A DNA stretch of 64,000 bases from Vibrio atlanticus (GTDB lineage Bacteria > Pseudomonadota > Gammaproteobacteria > Enterobacterales > Vibrionaceae): assembly GCF_024347315.1 (NCBI RefSeq), contig NZ_AP025460.1, positions 1,984,001 to 2,048,000 on the forward strand. Reading direction: 5' to 3'. Of the stretch, positions 17,645 to 26,319 are shown piece after piece. Both the position numbers and the translations under genes were made by a program. Numbering within the stretch: the stretch's first letter is position 1; every line of letters begins with the position of its first letter. The notes below the pieces were generated by a model. That model was not told the DNA's origin, made no database searches, and worked only from the letters and a program-made list of their open reading frames with translations.

Positions 17645-18442
17645 TTGAGCGCCAAATATTCTTATTTAGCTTGGCAAGTGAATACTTCTAGCCCAGCAGA
17701 AAAGCTCGTTTTATTGATGCTTGCAGACGGTGCTGACGAGTTCGGCTACACCAATGTGTGCCTACAGACAGCAGGTCAACTTTGTGCTCTCTCTACGTTT
17801 GGTTTAGCCGACTGCCTTAAGTGTCTAGTCGACCAAGGTTTTCTCGATAAGATAAAAGTAGATTATCGAGATCAAAAAGAGATTCACGTTTTCAAAATGC
17901 TCATTGAGCAAGAGCAAGCTGCGGCTCACGTTGAGGTTCAACCGACCAACAGTATTCCGGTCTACTCTACTGCACCTGCACCTGCACCTGCACCTGCACC
18001 TGCACCTGCACCTGCACCCAAGTTTCAGCCTGCTCCGGCACCGATGCAACACATGCAGCATGCCCCTCGCCCACAAGGCCGAGGCTCAATGAACAGCAAC
18101 ACCGTATCTACTCATGATCTCAACGAAGAAGAGATACCATCATGGGCAGAACGTGCGTTTAAATTCTCCGGTCTGACCGGTGACCATAGTTTAGTATGGA
18201 AGAAATTTGTCCTCTGGTATAAAGCCAAAGCCAATGAATTAATGCCACTATCTCGGATTGAATCCAAGCTGCAGTACTGGCTAGTTAACGAGAAGCAAAA
18301 TGAAAGACAACAACAGCAGAAGACCTCTCAATATTCAGGAAATGCAGGACAAGCTCAAGGAAATGGGTATAGACAAAAGCTTAGCCCATCTGAACGCTTC
18401 AGGCAGCAGCTCATTCAAAAAGGCAAAAAGCCAACCTTCTGA
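17645..18442 (+). CDS. dnaT: DnaT-like primosomal protein
   Basis: A 265-aa protein starting at TTG (an upstream in-frame stop leaves no ATG that keeps the N-terminal domain). Residues 1-95 form a winged-helix-like replication domain (SPAEKLVLLMLADGADEFG...). Residues 111-125 are an Ala-Pro tract coded by a hexanucleotide repeat. Residues about 160-215 match the DnaT DNA-binding domain (IPSWAERAFKFSGLTGDH... WKKFVLWYKAKANELMPLSR). DnaT helps PriA/PriB reload the replicative helicase at stalled forks. Its last 143 bp overlap the next gene in another frame. Confidence 0.85.
   Translation: MSAKYSYLAWQVNTSSPAEKLVLLMLADGADEFGYTNVCLQTAGQLCALSTFGLADCLKCLVDQGFLDKIKVDYRDQKEIHVFKMLIEQEQAAAHVEVQPTNSIPVYSTAPAPAPAPAPAPAPAPKFQPAPAPMQHMQHAPRPQGRGSMNSNTVSTHDLNEEEIPSWAERAFKFSGLTGDHSLVWKKFVLWYKAKANELMPLSRIESKLQYWLVNEKQNERQQQQKTSQYSGNAGQAQGNGYRQKLSPSERFRQQLIQKGKKPTF
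17971..18018 (+). repeat. In-frame hexanucleotide repeat in dnaT
   Basis: Eight perfect copies of TGCACC encode an alternating Ala-Pro linker between the two domains of DnaT. Changes in copy number would keep the frame and alter linker length. Confidence 0.95.
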
Positions 18443-19139
18443 GCCCGCTTCACCTGTTGTTCCTGACTCTAAAGGCTCAGTAGTACCTGAAGTTATTGAA
18501 GCACAGAGCACTGAAGTAGCGACACCCAATGCTACTAGCACGGGTTCGTCTCAACAAGTGCCTGTTGTTGACCAAGATCCCGCTGAGTTGGAGCTGACAG
18601 ATTGGTGTATCCATGTTTTCGGTTCTTTCTTGAGCGTGTACGAAACTCAGTGGGAATACCAATACGGTAGTGAACCAAGCGGTAAGTTTCTTGAGTTTGC
18701 ACACTCTGTAGACTCAGACGGCCTTAATCGCGTGCTAATGCATTGTCATGAGCGCATTCAACTAGGCAACAGTTGGCCGCCGCAAATGGGTGAGCTTTGG
18801 ATTCTAAAGGATTCATTAACAGAAGAAGAGCTGCTTGATAGCCGCATTCGCGTGTTGTCACGCACAGCTGTTAACAACATTGAAAAATGGCTTATCCAAA
18901 ACAAGCTATACGACTTGAAACGCACCGCTGAAAACAAGCTTGATGGTCTGTTTAAGAAGTACTATTTGGAAGCAAAACGTTTAGATGAGAAAGGCATACT
19001 AGAAACTGAATTACCGCAGTTCCTTCTTGCTGCTAACTCCGTAAAGAACCTGAACGATTTAAAACGTGAAGAGTACGAAAGCCAACACGGCAAAGCGATT
19101 AACCCAAGAATTCAGAAAATTCTAAACAGTAAAAAGTAG
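18300..19139 (+). CDS. Putative lambda-P-like helicase-loader protein, overlapping dnaT
   Basis: A 279-aa protein. Residues 1-95 are low-complexity (Ser, Pro, Val) after a short helix (IQEMQDKLKEMGIDKSLAHL). Residues about 95-280 form a helical domain whose layout resembles lambda-P replication proteins: a helix with FGSFLSVYETQWEY, a WPPQMGELWILK segment comparable with the P-family PSPGQF turn, then long helices. I infer a DnaB-loader role from this and from dnaT next door; the family match is weak. The ATG at 18300 lies 143 bp inside dnaT, and an alternative ATG at 18342 also overlaps. A terminator follows at 19208. Confidence 0.7.
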   Translation: MKDNNSRRPLNIQEMQDKLKEMGIDKSLAHLNASGSSSFKKAKSQPSEPASPVVPDSKGSVVPEVIEAQSTEVATPNATSTGSSQQVPVVDQDPAELELTDWCIHVFGSFLSVYETQWEYQYGSEPSGKFLEFAHSVDSDGLNRVLMHCHERIQLGNSWPPQMGELWILKDSLTEEELLDSRIRVLSRTAVNNIEKWLIQNKLYDLKRTAENKLDGLFKKYYLEAKRLDEKGILETELPQFLLAANSVKNLNDLKREEYESQHGKAINPRIQKILNSKK

Positions 19140-19143
19140 CCTT

Positions 19144-19171
19144 CTACGGTCTACGGTCTACGGTCTACGGT
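19144..19171 (+). repeat. 7-bp tandem repeat after the stop codon
   Basis: Four perfect copies of CTACGGT begin 5 bp after the stop of the lambda-P-like gene and end before its terminator. Confidence 0.95.
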
Positions 19172-19207
19172 CAGAAAATACCGTCAAGATTACCCGGTCA
19201 ATAGATA

Positions 19208-19241
19208 CAAAAATGCCAGCTATCAAGCTGGCATTTTTTAT
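19208..19241 (+). terminator. Intrinsic terminator of the dnaT operon
   Basis: AATGCCAGC pairs with GCTGGCATT around TATCAA, followed by TTTTTAT. Confidence 0.9.
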
Positions 19242-19248
19242 GAGTTTT

Positions 19249-19414
19249 TATACCAATCACAGTAAGTAAATGATCATAAATAGCGCCGGAAAAAGGCTTG
19301 AGAACAAGGCAGCAATTTTTGATAAGTAGTTATTCTACAATCAAAATTTCTAACGAAGTTATCGAGCGTTTTAACTAGCTAGGATGAACAGTTATTTACT
19401 ACGATTGGTATTAT
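19249..19414. repeat. MITE-like imperfect palindromic element (~165 bp)
   Basis: The ends are inverted: TATACCAATCACAGTAAGTA at the left and, on the complementary strand of the right end, ATACCAATCGTAGTAAATAA. The ends can pair over about 30 bp with mismatches. There is no coding capacity. The ends are flanked by TA-rich bases. This form (ATACCAATC...GATTGGTAT) is what I expect for a dispersed non-autonomous element in Vibrio genomes; its copy number cannot be judged from one window. Confidence 0.7.
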
Positions 19415-19466
19415 AAACCCATCAAACAATTATCCGACCGCTATTTACGATCGCCTTACTGATTAA

Positions 19467-19961
19467 TTACAGTAGGTGGATAGTTGCGTTTAGAGAGAAA
19501 ACGCCTGAGTCGTCATCTTTCATGTTGAAGTTTTGGTAGCTAGCGCCTACAGATAGTGGGCCAAAGATGAAGTATTCTGCGCCTACACCGTACATGATAT
19601 CAACTTCGTCTTGCTTGAAGCCGTTCGCTTTAAGCTCATAAGAGTGAAGACCACCCTTCGCGTATACGTGAAGAGGACCAAAGTCGATGCTTGGTTTGAT
19701 TGCTAGGTAAGTTGTGCTTGCGTCTAGTTTAGTCAGTGTTTGGTTGCCGTATTTAACACTGTCGAAAGAACCTAGATCCCAGTAACCCGCTTCAACACCA
19801 ATAAATGGAAGGATGCCCGTACCCACGTGGATACCCATCGCTGTCTCTTCTTGATTACCTAATGAGTTTTGACCACCCATTGCGCCGCCGTACAACCAAG
19901 AATCAGCCATCGCTGTTGAAGATGCACCTAGCAGTGCTAGAGCCAATAACGTTTTTTTCAT
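19467..19961 (-). CDS. Small outer-membrane beta-barrel protein
   Basis: A 164-aa protein with signal peptide MKKTLLALALLGASSTAMA and a mature part of alternating strands (YGGAMGGQNSLG, GVEAGYWDLGSFD, LHVYAKGGLHSYE, YGVGAEYFIFGPLSVGASYQ) typical of eight-stranded OmpA/OmpW-like barrels (PF13505 type). It has an AAAGG ribosome site. Its function is unknown; it may be an adhesin- or stress-related small porin. Confidence 0.8.
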   Translation of the reverse strand: MKKTLLALALLGASSTAMADSWLYGGAMGGQNSLGNQEETAMGIHVGTGILPFIGVEAGYWDLGSFDSVKYGNQTLTKLDASTTYLAIKPSIDFGPLHVYAKGGLHSYELKANGFKQDEVDIMYGVGAEYFIFGPLSVGASYQNFNMKDDDSGVFSLNATIHLL

Positions 19962-20104
19962 ATTCGACCTTTTTCGTCCTGTTGGCAGGCCTTGCGTGGT
20001 AATGAATTGCCACCAAGTCGCCCTGTATGTAATAACTATTCAATTAGTAATGCAATAAGCAAGATTTATACCCAAACCTTGCCATTGCGTCTAGCTTTAT
20101 TCGT

Positions 20105-23100
20105 TTAGCAAGCATCAATCGCGTTTTTAACACGCTTATCTGATACTGGGTAAGGTGTACCGAGTTGCTGTGCGAAGAAGCTTACACGAAGCTCTTCTAT
20201 CATCCAACGCACCTCTTTTACATTTTCTGGAACCGCGATCCCTTTTGGAATTTTATTCAGCAGCTCTTTGTAATCATTCATTACAGAGTCCACTTTGATC
20301 ATATGAAGGCGATCTTTATTCGGGTCAATCGGCAGTTTTTCCATTCGGCGCTCTATCGCTTTCATATAGCGTAGAATATCCGGCAAGCGTTTCCAGCCGC
20401 ATTCTGTGGCAAACCCCTTAAAAATCAAACCTTCTATTTGAGCTTTAATGTCTGAAAGCGCAAATGCCATTGAAAGATCGACACGCCCTTTCAGCTTCTT
20501 ACTGATGGCGAATGCCGTGGTTAAGATGGTTTCAACCTGTTGAGCAATCTCAACAACTGTGTCATCTAACTCTGCACGTACGTGTTCTTTTAGAGCTTCA
20601 AACTGCTCTGGCTCCCAAACTATGCCGCCCTTCTGCTCAATCAGCTTATCAATACCACAAGCGATACAGTCATCGATAAGATCGAGCACTTGTCCGTATG
20701 GGTTGAAGTACAAACCGAGCTTAGATTTGTTCGGTAAATTCGAGTGCAAGTATTTGATCGGCGATGGTACGTTCAACAGAATTAAACGACGCTGACCCGA
20801 TTTCATTGCAGTGATCTGCTCTTGCTCGGTTTCGAACAATTTGATCTCTACGCTGTCTTTAGAATCCACCAGTGCTGGGAAGGCTTTAACATCATAGCCA
20901 CCACGTTTCTGCTGGTAGACTTTTGGTAACTCACCAAAGCTCCACGTATGCAGGTTTTGCTGCTCGATGTCATCGTCTGCCACTTTAGAAAGTGTTTCTT
21001 GAACCTTGTCTTTCAGGCTCTCTTTCAACTCATGCAGGTCTTTCTGCTCTTTCAGTTTGCGCTTACGATGATCCACTGCACGGAATGTTACCTTTAAGTG
21101 CTCTGGAATCTGGTCTAACTTCCAGTCATCACGTACCACTTCTACACCTGTCATGCGGCGTAGCTCTTTCTCAAGCGAATCCAACAACGGTGCTTCAAGT
21201 GGTGTCACACGAGCCAAGAACGCATCTGCATAGTTTGGCGCAGGCACAAAGTTACGGCGTAGCGTTTTTGGTAACGACTTAATTAGGCTAATCACCAGTT
21301 CCTGACGTAGGCCTGGGATCTGCCAATCAAAACCGTTCTGGTCTATTTGGTTCAAGATAGGCAGCGGAATGTGTACCGTTACACCATCGTTGTCATCGCC
21401 CGGCTCAAATTGGTAGCTCAGCTTCAGCTTGATACCGTTTTGGTGCCAGAAGTTCGGGTAATCCAAATCAGTAACGTGGCTAGCATCGCCTCGGAACAGC
21501 ATCGACTTTTCAAAGTTAAGCAGCTCTGGTGTTTTCTGGCTGGTCTTCTTCCACCATGTGTCGAAGTGACGGCCTGAAACTGCCTCTTCACCCACACGCT
21601 GGTCATAGAAGTCGAACAGTTCATCATCGTCGATCAAGATGTCACGACGACGCGATTTATGTTCTAGCTCTTCGACTTCTTGCAGTAGCTTACGGTTCTG
21701 CTTGAAGAAGGCGTGTTTGGTTTCCCACTCACCTTCAACAAGTGCGCTACGTACAAACAGCTCACGGCTGACGGTTGCGTCAATCGCACCATAGTTCACT
21801 AAACGTTTCGGGATGATTGGGATTCCGTAAAGCATCACTTTTTCGTGAGCCATTACTGCCGCTTGCTTCTTCGACCAATGTGGTTCGCTGTAGCTACGCT
21901 TAATCAAGTGTTTCGCTAATGGTTCAATCCATTCAGGCTGAATTTTGGCGATAACACGGCCCCAAAGTTTTGAGGTTTCCACCAGCTCAGCAGACATGAT
22001 CCACTTAGGCTGTTTCTTAAATAGGCCTGACGCAGGGAAGATATGGAAGCGTGCGTTACGAGCACCTTGATATTCATTCTTTTCTTGGTCTTTCATACCG
22101 ATGTGCGAAAGCAAACCTGATAGCAGTGACATGTGAATGCCATCGTAGCTGCCCGGCTCTGTATTCAGCTTGGTATCTAATTCACGCATCGCTTGGTGAA
22201 TTTGGAAATACACATCTTGCCATTCACGGATACGTAAATAGTTCAGGTAATCTTGCTTACACTGTTTGCGGAACTGGTTACTCGACAGCTCTTTTTGTTG
22301 CTGCTTAACGTAATCCCAAAGGTTCACAAACGTGATGAAATCCGACTCTTTATCGAAGAAGCGCTTGTGCTTATCGTCAGATGATTGTTGCTTGTCTGAT
22401 GGACGCTCACGCGGATCTTGAATCGACAACGCAGACGCGATAACCATTACTTCGTGCAAACAGCGGTTGCTTGGCGCTTCAATCACCATACGCGCTAAAC
22501 GTGGATCAATCGGCAGCTTAGCGAGCTTACGACCAATCGCGGTTAGCTTCTTCTTGTCATCGCCATGGTTCTTATTTTTATTCGCAGACGGTTCGACTGT
22601 CGCGATCGCACCTAGCTCTTCAAGCAGCCTTACACCATCTTGAATATTGCGCTTATCTGGCGCTTCAACAAATGGGAATGCTTGAATGTCGCCTAGGCCT
22701 AACGCTGTCATCTGAAGGATAACCGATGCTAGGTTAGTACGAAGAATCTCAGGATCAGTAAACTCTGGGCGTGATTCAAAATCTTCCTCAGAGTACAGGC
22801 GAATACAGATACCTTCAGCAACACGACCACAACGACCTTTACGCTGGTTCGCACTCGCTTGAGACACTGGCTCAATCGGTAGGCGTTGTACTTTAGTACG
22901 GTAGCTGTAACGGCTAATACGCGCCGTACCCGGGTCGATGACATACTTAATGCCCGGAACGGTTAGAGAGGTTTCTGCCACGTTGGTTGCCAGAACGATG
23001 CGTCGACCAGTATGAGACTGGAAGATGCGGTTCTGTTCACCCGCAGAAAGACGTGCATAAAGCGGAACAATTTCGGTATCACGCAAGTTACGTTTACTTA

Positions 23101-24187
23101 AAGAGTCGGCAGTATCGCGAATCTCACGCTCACCGTTCATGAAGATCAAGATATCGCCTTGGCCTTCATCACACAGCTCATCAACGGCTTCAAAGATACC
23201 TTCGATTTGGTCACGGTCTGAATCGCTTTCATCACCACCTAATGGGCGGTAACGCGTATCTACTGGGTAAGTTCGGCCTGACACTTCAATGATCGGCGCG
23301 TTGTTAAAGTGCTTCGAGAAACGCTCAGGATCGATAGTCGCCGACGTGATAATCACTTTCAAGTCAGGACGCTTTGGTAGAAGCTCTCTCAAGTAACCCA
23401 TGATGAAGTCGATGTTCAGGCTACGTTCGTGCGCTTCATCGATAATGATGGTGTCGTACTGGCTTAAGAAACGGTCGTGTTGAATTTCCGCCAGTAGAAT
23501 ACCGTCGGTCATCAATTTGATTTGGGTGTTTTCAGAAATTTGGTCGTTGAATCGAACCTTGTAACCAACGAACTCACCCAACTGCGTTTCCATCTCTTCC
23601 GCAATACGGTTTGCAACCGAACGCGCCGCAAGACGACGAGGCTGAGTATGACCAATTAGGCCAAAACGACCTCGGCCAAGCTCAGAACAGATCTTGGGTA
23701 ACTGAGTAGTTTTACCCGACCCCGTTTCACCCGCCACGATAACTACTTGGTTTTCAGCAATGGCTTTCGCAATATCATCGCGCTTTTGGCTTACTGGGAG
23801 AATCTCTGGGTATTCGATGGTTGGTTTCTGCGCAGCACGCTGAGTTGCCGTCATCATTGACTTGGCAATATCTAACGCAATCTCATCGAAGACAGCGTGC
23901 TTAGATTGTTCGTTCTTGATTTTACTCGCGCCAGTAATTCGCTTACTCAAACGGAAGCGATCACGCATCATACATTCGTGGAGCGCTTTACGAAGAGATA
24001 CTGGGCTATTCTGAGATGATTTTGTCTTTGTCGCTGACTGTTCAGCTTTCTTGGCATTTGCTTGTTCAGCATTTAATTGTTTAGCAGGTCGGTTCGATGC
24101 AGGCTTATTTGATTTCGCTTCGTTCTGTGGAGAACTTGGCTGTGCTGCATTCTTGTTGTTATCTGCTTTTTCCGGAGACGAAGTCAA
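20105..24187 (-). CDS. hrpA: ATP-dependent RNA helicase HrpA
   Basis: A 1360-aa protein (E. coli about 1300) of the DEAH-box family. The first 65 residues are a low-complexity Asn/Lys/Ala/Ser extension, which accounts for the extra length. The core has Walker A GETGSGKTTQ (about residues 154-163), DEAH in IIIDEAHERSLN, SAT, and motif VI QRKGRCGRV. Long HA2, OB-fold and DUF3418-type C-terminal regions follow. HrpA helps rescue stalled ribosomes and processes mRNA. It is monocistronic here. Confidence 0.97.
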   Translation of the reverse strand: MTSSPEKADNNKNAAQPSSPQNEAKSNKPASNRPAKQLNAEQANAKKAEQSATKTKSSQNSPVSLRKALHECMMRDRFRLSKRITGASKIKNEQSKHAVFDEIALDIAKSMMTATQRAAQKPTIEYPEILPVSQKRDDIAKAIAENQVVIVAGETGSGKTTQLPKICSELGRGRFGLIGHTQPRRLAARSVANRIAEEMETQLGEFVGYKVRFNDQISENTQIKLMTDGILLAEIQHDRFLSQYDTIIIDEAHERSLNIDFIMGYLRELLPKRPDLKVIITSATIDPERFSKHFNNAPIIEVSGRTYPVDTRYRPLGGDESDSDRDQIEGIFEAVDELCDEGQGDILIFMNGEREIRDTADSLSKRNLRDTEIVPLYARLSAGEQNRIFQSHTGRRIVLATNVAETSLTVPGIKYVIDPGTARISRYSYRTKVQRLPIEPVSQASANQRKGRCGRVAEGICIRLYSEEDFESRPEFTDPEILRTNLASVILQMTALGLGDIQAFPFVEAPDKRNIQDGVRLLEELGAIATVEPSANKNKNHGDDKKKLTAIGRKLAKLPIDPRLARMVIEAPSNRCLHEVMVIASALSIQDPRERPSDKQQSSDDKHKRFFDKESDFITFVNLWDYVKQQQKELSSNQFRKQCKQDYLNYLRIREWQDVYFQIHQAMRELDTKLNTEPGSYDGIHMSLLSGLLSHIGMKDQEKNEYQGARNARFHIFPASGLFKKQPKWIMSAELVETSKLWGRVIAKIQPEWIEPLAKHLIKRSYSEPHWSKKQAAVMAHEKVMLYGIPIIPKRLVNYGAIDATVSRELFVRSALVEGEWETKHAFFKQNRKLLQEVEELEHKSRRRDILIDDDELFDFYDQRVGEEAVSGRHFDTWWKKTSQKTPELLNFEKSMLFRGDASHVTDLDYPNFWHQNGIKLKLSYQFEPGDDNDGVTVHIPLPILNQIDQNGFDWQIPGLRQELVISLIKSLPKTLRRNFVPAPNYADAFLARVTPLEAPLLDSLEKELRRMTGVEVVRDDWKLDQIPEHLKVTFRAVDHRKRKLKEQKDLHELKESLKDKVQETLSKVADDDIEQQNLHTWSFGELPKVYQQKRGGYDVKAFPALVDSKDSVEIKLFETEQEQITAMKSGQRRLILLNVPSPIKYLHSNLPNKSKLGLYFNPYGQVLDLIDDCIACGIDKLIEQKGGIVWEPEQFEALKEHVRAELDDTVVEIAQQVETILTTAFAISKKLKGRVDLSMAFALSDIKAQIEGLIFKGFATECGWKRLPDILRYMKAIERRMEKLPIDPNKDRLHMIKVDSVMNDYKELLNKIPKGIAVPENVKEVRWMIEELRVSFFAQQLGTPYPVSDKRVKNAIDAC

Positions 24188-24243
24188 AGCGTGTCCTATT
24201 CTTGTACTTATTAAACTCGCGCGATTATATCACAAGTCTCAAA

Positions 24244-24287
24244 CAAAAAAGCCTGACAACAAAGGGAAAACCTTTTGCTATCAGGCT
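24244..24287 (-). terminator. Terminator of the MipA/OmpV-like gene
   Basis: On the reverse strand AGCCTGA...TCAGGCT pair outside an inner AAAAGG/CCTTT stem, followed by TTTTTTGTTT. It lies between the outer-membrane gene and hrpA. Confidence 0.85.
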
Positions 24288-24361
24288 GATTAGTCACTCT
24301 CACGTTAGTAAAAGCGATGGAAGCGTGACGAACGCAAACCGAATGTTTCAAAAATCACAGT

Positions 24362-24415
24362 TAAAAACTAAACGCTAAAAACGCCTGTTATAAACTGCCT
24401 GCTAAAAACCGCGCT
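24362..24415 (-). repeat. Degenerate 13-14-bp tandem repeat after a stop codon
   Basis: Four decayed units of the form TAAAAACnGCnTGC at 24362, 24376, 24389 and 24403 run from the stop of the MipA/OmpV-like gene towards its terminator. Confidence 0.6.
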
Positions 24416-25728
24416 TAAAACTCGTACTGTAGATAAACCGTATTGTAGTTACTGCCGCCTTTGATTCGACCAAACTGAGAGGCGTTTTCAAAAATAGCAG
24501 AACGGTGATGCAACGAATAGCCGAACCATAAGTTGTTCAGGTCATTCTTACTCATTAAGTCACCTACGTTTACATCGACCGAAAAGTCGAGGTAATTAAG
24601 CAAATGGCTCCCGTTATAACCTTTCTCTTTCATCTCTTTCGCTTCGATGTAAGTCAGCGAATCGATGTAAGACATACCTTCTGCCACACCAACACGCCAT
24701 TGTGTCGGCCAGTCGAAAGTGTAATACGCTTTGATAGCGACAATGTATTCAGTGCTGCTTGACTGAACATCTGAATTCCAGTGATGCGCGATACCCGGTG
24801 TTAAGTAGATGTCCAATGGGAAACCGAAGATCTCATCGGTTAACGGGTGGCCATAGAAGAAGGAGGTCAACTGGTTGTTGTATTCGTCTTTCTCCCTGTT
24901 GAACTTCATGATGTCGCCAATATTCGATGGCGTCGCCCAGCCGTGTGCAACACGTAAATACGGCGCATTGCTCAGCTTAGGTTTTGGCGCTTTGGTTTTA
25001 TCATTGAAAAAGCCAAAACCAAGGTAAAGTTCGCCTTGATAACGGTCTTCGACAATCGACGAATCGTAAGCGTTGTCATCCAGTCGAGTCACACTGGTTG
25101 AACCCAATAAGTATAAGTTCGAAACCACATGGTAACGCGCTTCTACACCGACATTCAGGTCCACACCTGCGCCGATGGTTTCATTGGCTGCTGAGTAATA
25201 CTCGCTGTTGAAATCCGCACTTTTATAGCGCAGTGTCGCACGCGGAGTGAACTCCCAGTCTCCGGTTTCATACTTGGCTTTCGCTCGTAAATTACCGTGG
25301 AAGTTAAATTCACTGTCGCTCATTAACTCCGTTTCGACAGACCAAGGCCCATCAAGTTGGTAAGTCAGTTGAGCACCAAAGTCCGCCGTATCCCCTTCAA
25401 TTTTATTCTGCTCAGAAGCAGGGATATCAATAAATCGCATTCGGGAGATAGCATTAAGGGACCATTTCTCGTCGTCGGGTTGGTAAAGGTAAGCACCCAT
25501 CTCAGTCCCATCAATGAACACATAATCGTTCTTGAAAAATAGCATTGGAACAAAAGAGCTAACCGATTGGTCACCACCTGACGTGTCGTAAGGAATACTT
25601 GCCGTACGAAACATCGCGGCAATCCCCCACTCTTGCTCTTTCGCAGCCCACGCATTCGCACTTAGGAAAACGCTACTGACGAAAACAACGCCCGACGAAG
25701 CGAGAGGCGGTAAATATTTGAGCTTCAT
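24415..25728 (-). CDS. MipA/OmpV-family outer-membrane protein
   Basis: 437 aa from the ATG at 25728 (AAGA precedes it; the ATG at 25788 has no ribosome site and would bury the signal peptide). The signal peptide ends at SANAWA. The N-terminal half follows MipA/OmpV: WGIAAMFRTASIPYDT, SSFVPMLFFKNDYVFIDGTE, GAYLY. The C-terminal half ends in LWFGYSLHHRSAIFENASQF and NTVYLQYEF, a barrel with terminal Phe. MipA-type proteins scaffold murein enzymes in the outer membrane; OmpV-like members respond to osmotic conditions. The size exceeds MipA (about 250 aa), so it is a fused or extended form. Confidence 0.75.
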   Translation of the reverse strand: MKLKYLPPLASSGVVFVSSVFLSANAWAAKEQEWGIAAMFRTASIPYDTSGGDQSVSSFVPMLFFKNDYVFIDGTEMGAYLYQPDDEKWSLNAISRMRFIDIPASEQNKIEGDTADFGAQLTYQLDGPWSVETELMSDSEFNFHGNLRAKAKYETGDWEFTPRATLRYKSADFNSEYYSAANETIGAGVDLNVGVEARYHVVSNLYLLGSTSVTRLDDNAYDSSIVEDRYQGELYLGFGFFNDKTKAPKPKLSNAPYLRVAHGWATPSNIGDIMKFNREKDEYNNQLTSFFYGHPLTDEIFGFPLDIYLTPGIAHHWNSDVQSSSTEYIVAIKAYYTFDWPTQWRVGVAEGMSYIDSLTYIEAKEMKEKGYNGSHLLNYLDFSVDVNVGDLMSKNDLNNLWFGYSLHHRSAIFENASQFGRIKGGSNYNTVYLQYEF

Positions 25729-25809
25729 TCTTATGTAATTACTCTTTGTAATAAATTTTGTGTTACTGAATAGACATTTATTAACCATAACGGCTAACTA
25801 ATTTTAGGT

Positions 25810-26295
25810 TTGAGCGGCATTGACCGTTACAATGTAGAATATTCTCGGTTAAATGAAAGCATTGTGAAAGTCTCCGAATTACAAAACATTATAGATCACT
25901 TACCCAAAGATTCCGATCCGGATATTGTTATTGGTGAGGCATGGTTGCCCGAGCGTTTGGTGAATACCAACCTAGACGGCGACATGCTATTTCTTGAGTT
26001 CGATAATGCCCCTGAAGACAATCAAGGGGATGAAGAAGGCCGTGGTTTTGTTGAACACGAAATTGCTATGATTCGTGAAAAACTGGAGCAAGTGTTAGAC
26101 GACACATCCGATACCAAGACCAAAGCCGATGCCCTATTGGCAATATTTCTAATGGGTCATGAACTTTCTAGCTCGGAAGTTATCGAACTCCTTGAAGCAG
26201 ATGGTTCTGAAACACCTGAGTCTGAAATGATCGCGCCTGACATAACAGAGCCTGAAACGAACAAGCTCGAAACAAAACCACATCACAACGACTAG
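25810..26295 (+). CDS. Acidic hypothetical protein upstream of a PhoD-like phosphatase
   Basis: A 161-aa acidic protein, probably initiated at TTG (AGG a few bases upstream); a GTG at 25864 is the alternative. It has no recognised domain. It opens with a helical segment (SELQNIIDHLPKDSDPDIVIGEAW), and the C-terminal 30 residues are Glu/Thr/Pro-rich and look disordered. It sits 24 bp before the phosphatase gene in the same orientation, so it is probably co-transcribed and may be an accessory or chaperone. Confidence 0.65.
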   Translation: MSGIDRYNVEYSRLNESIVKVSELQNIIDHLPKDSDPDIVIGEAWLPERLVNTNLDGDMLFLEFDNAPEDNQGDEEGRGFVEHEIAMIREKLEQVLDDTSDTKTKADALLAIFLMGHELSSSEVIELLEADGSETPESEMIAPDITEPETNKLETKPHHND

Positions 26296-26319
26296 CCACC
26301 AACGATTTTAGGTACCGTA

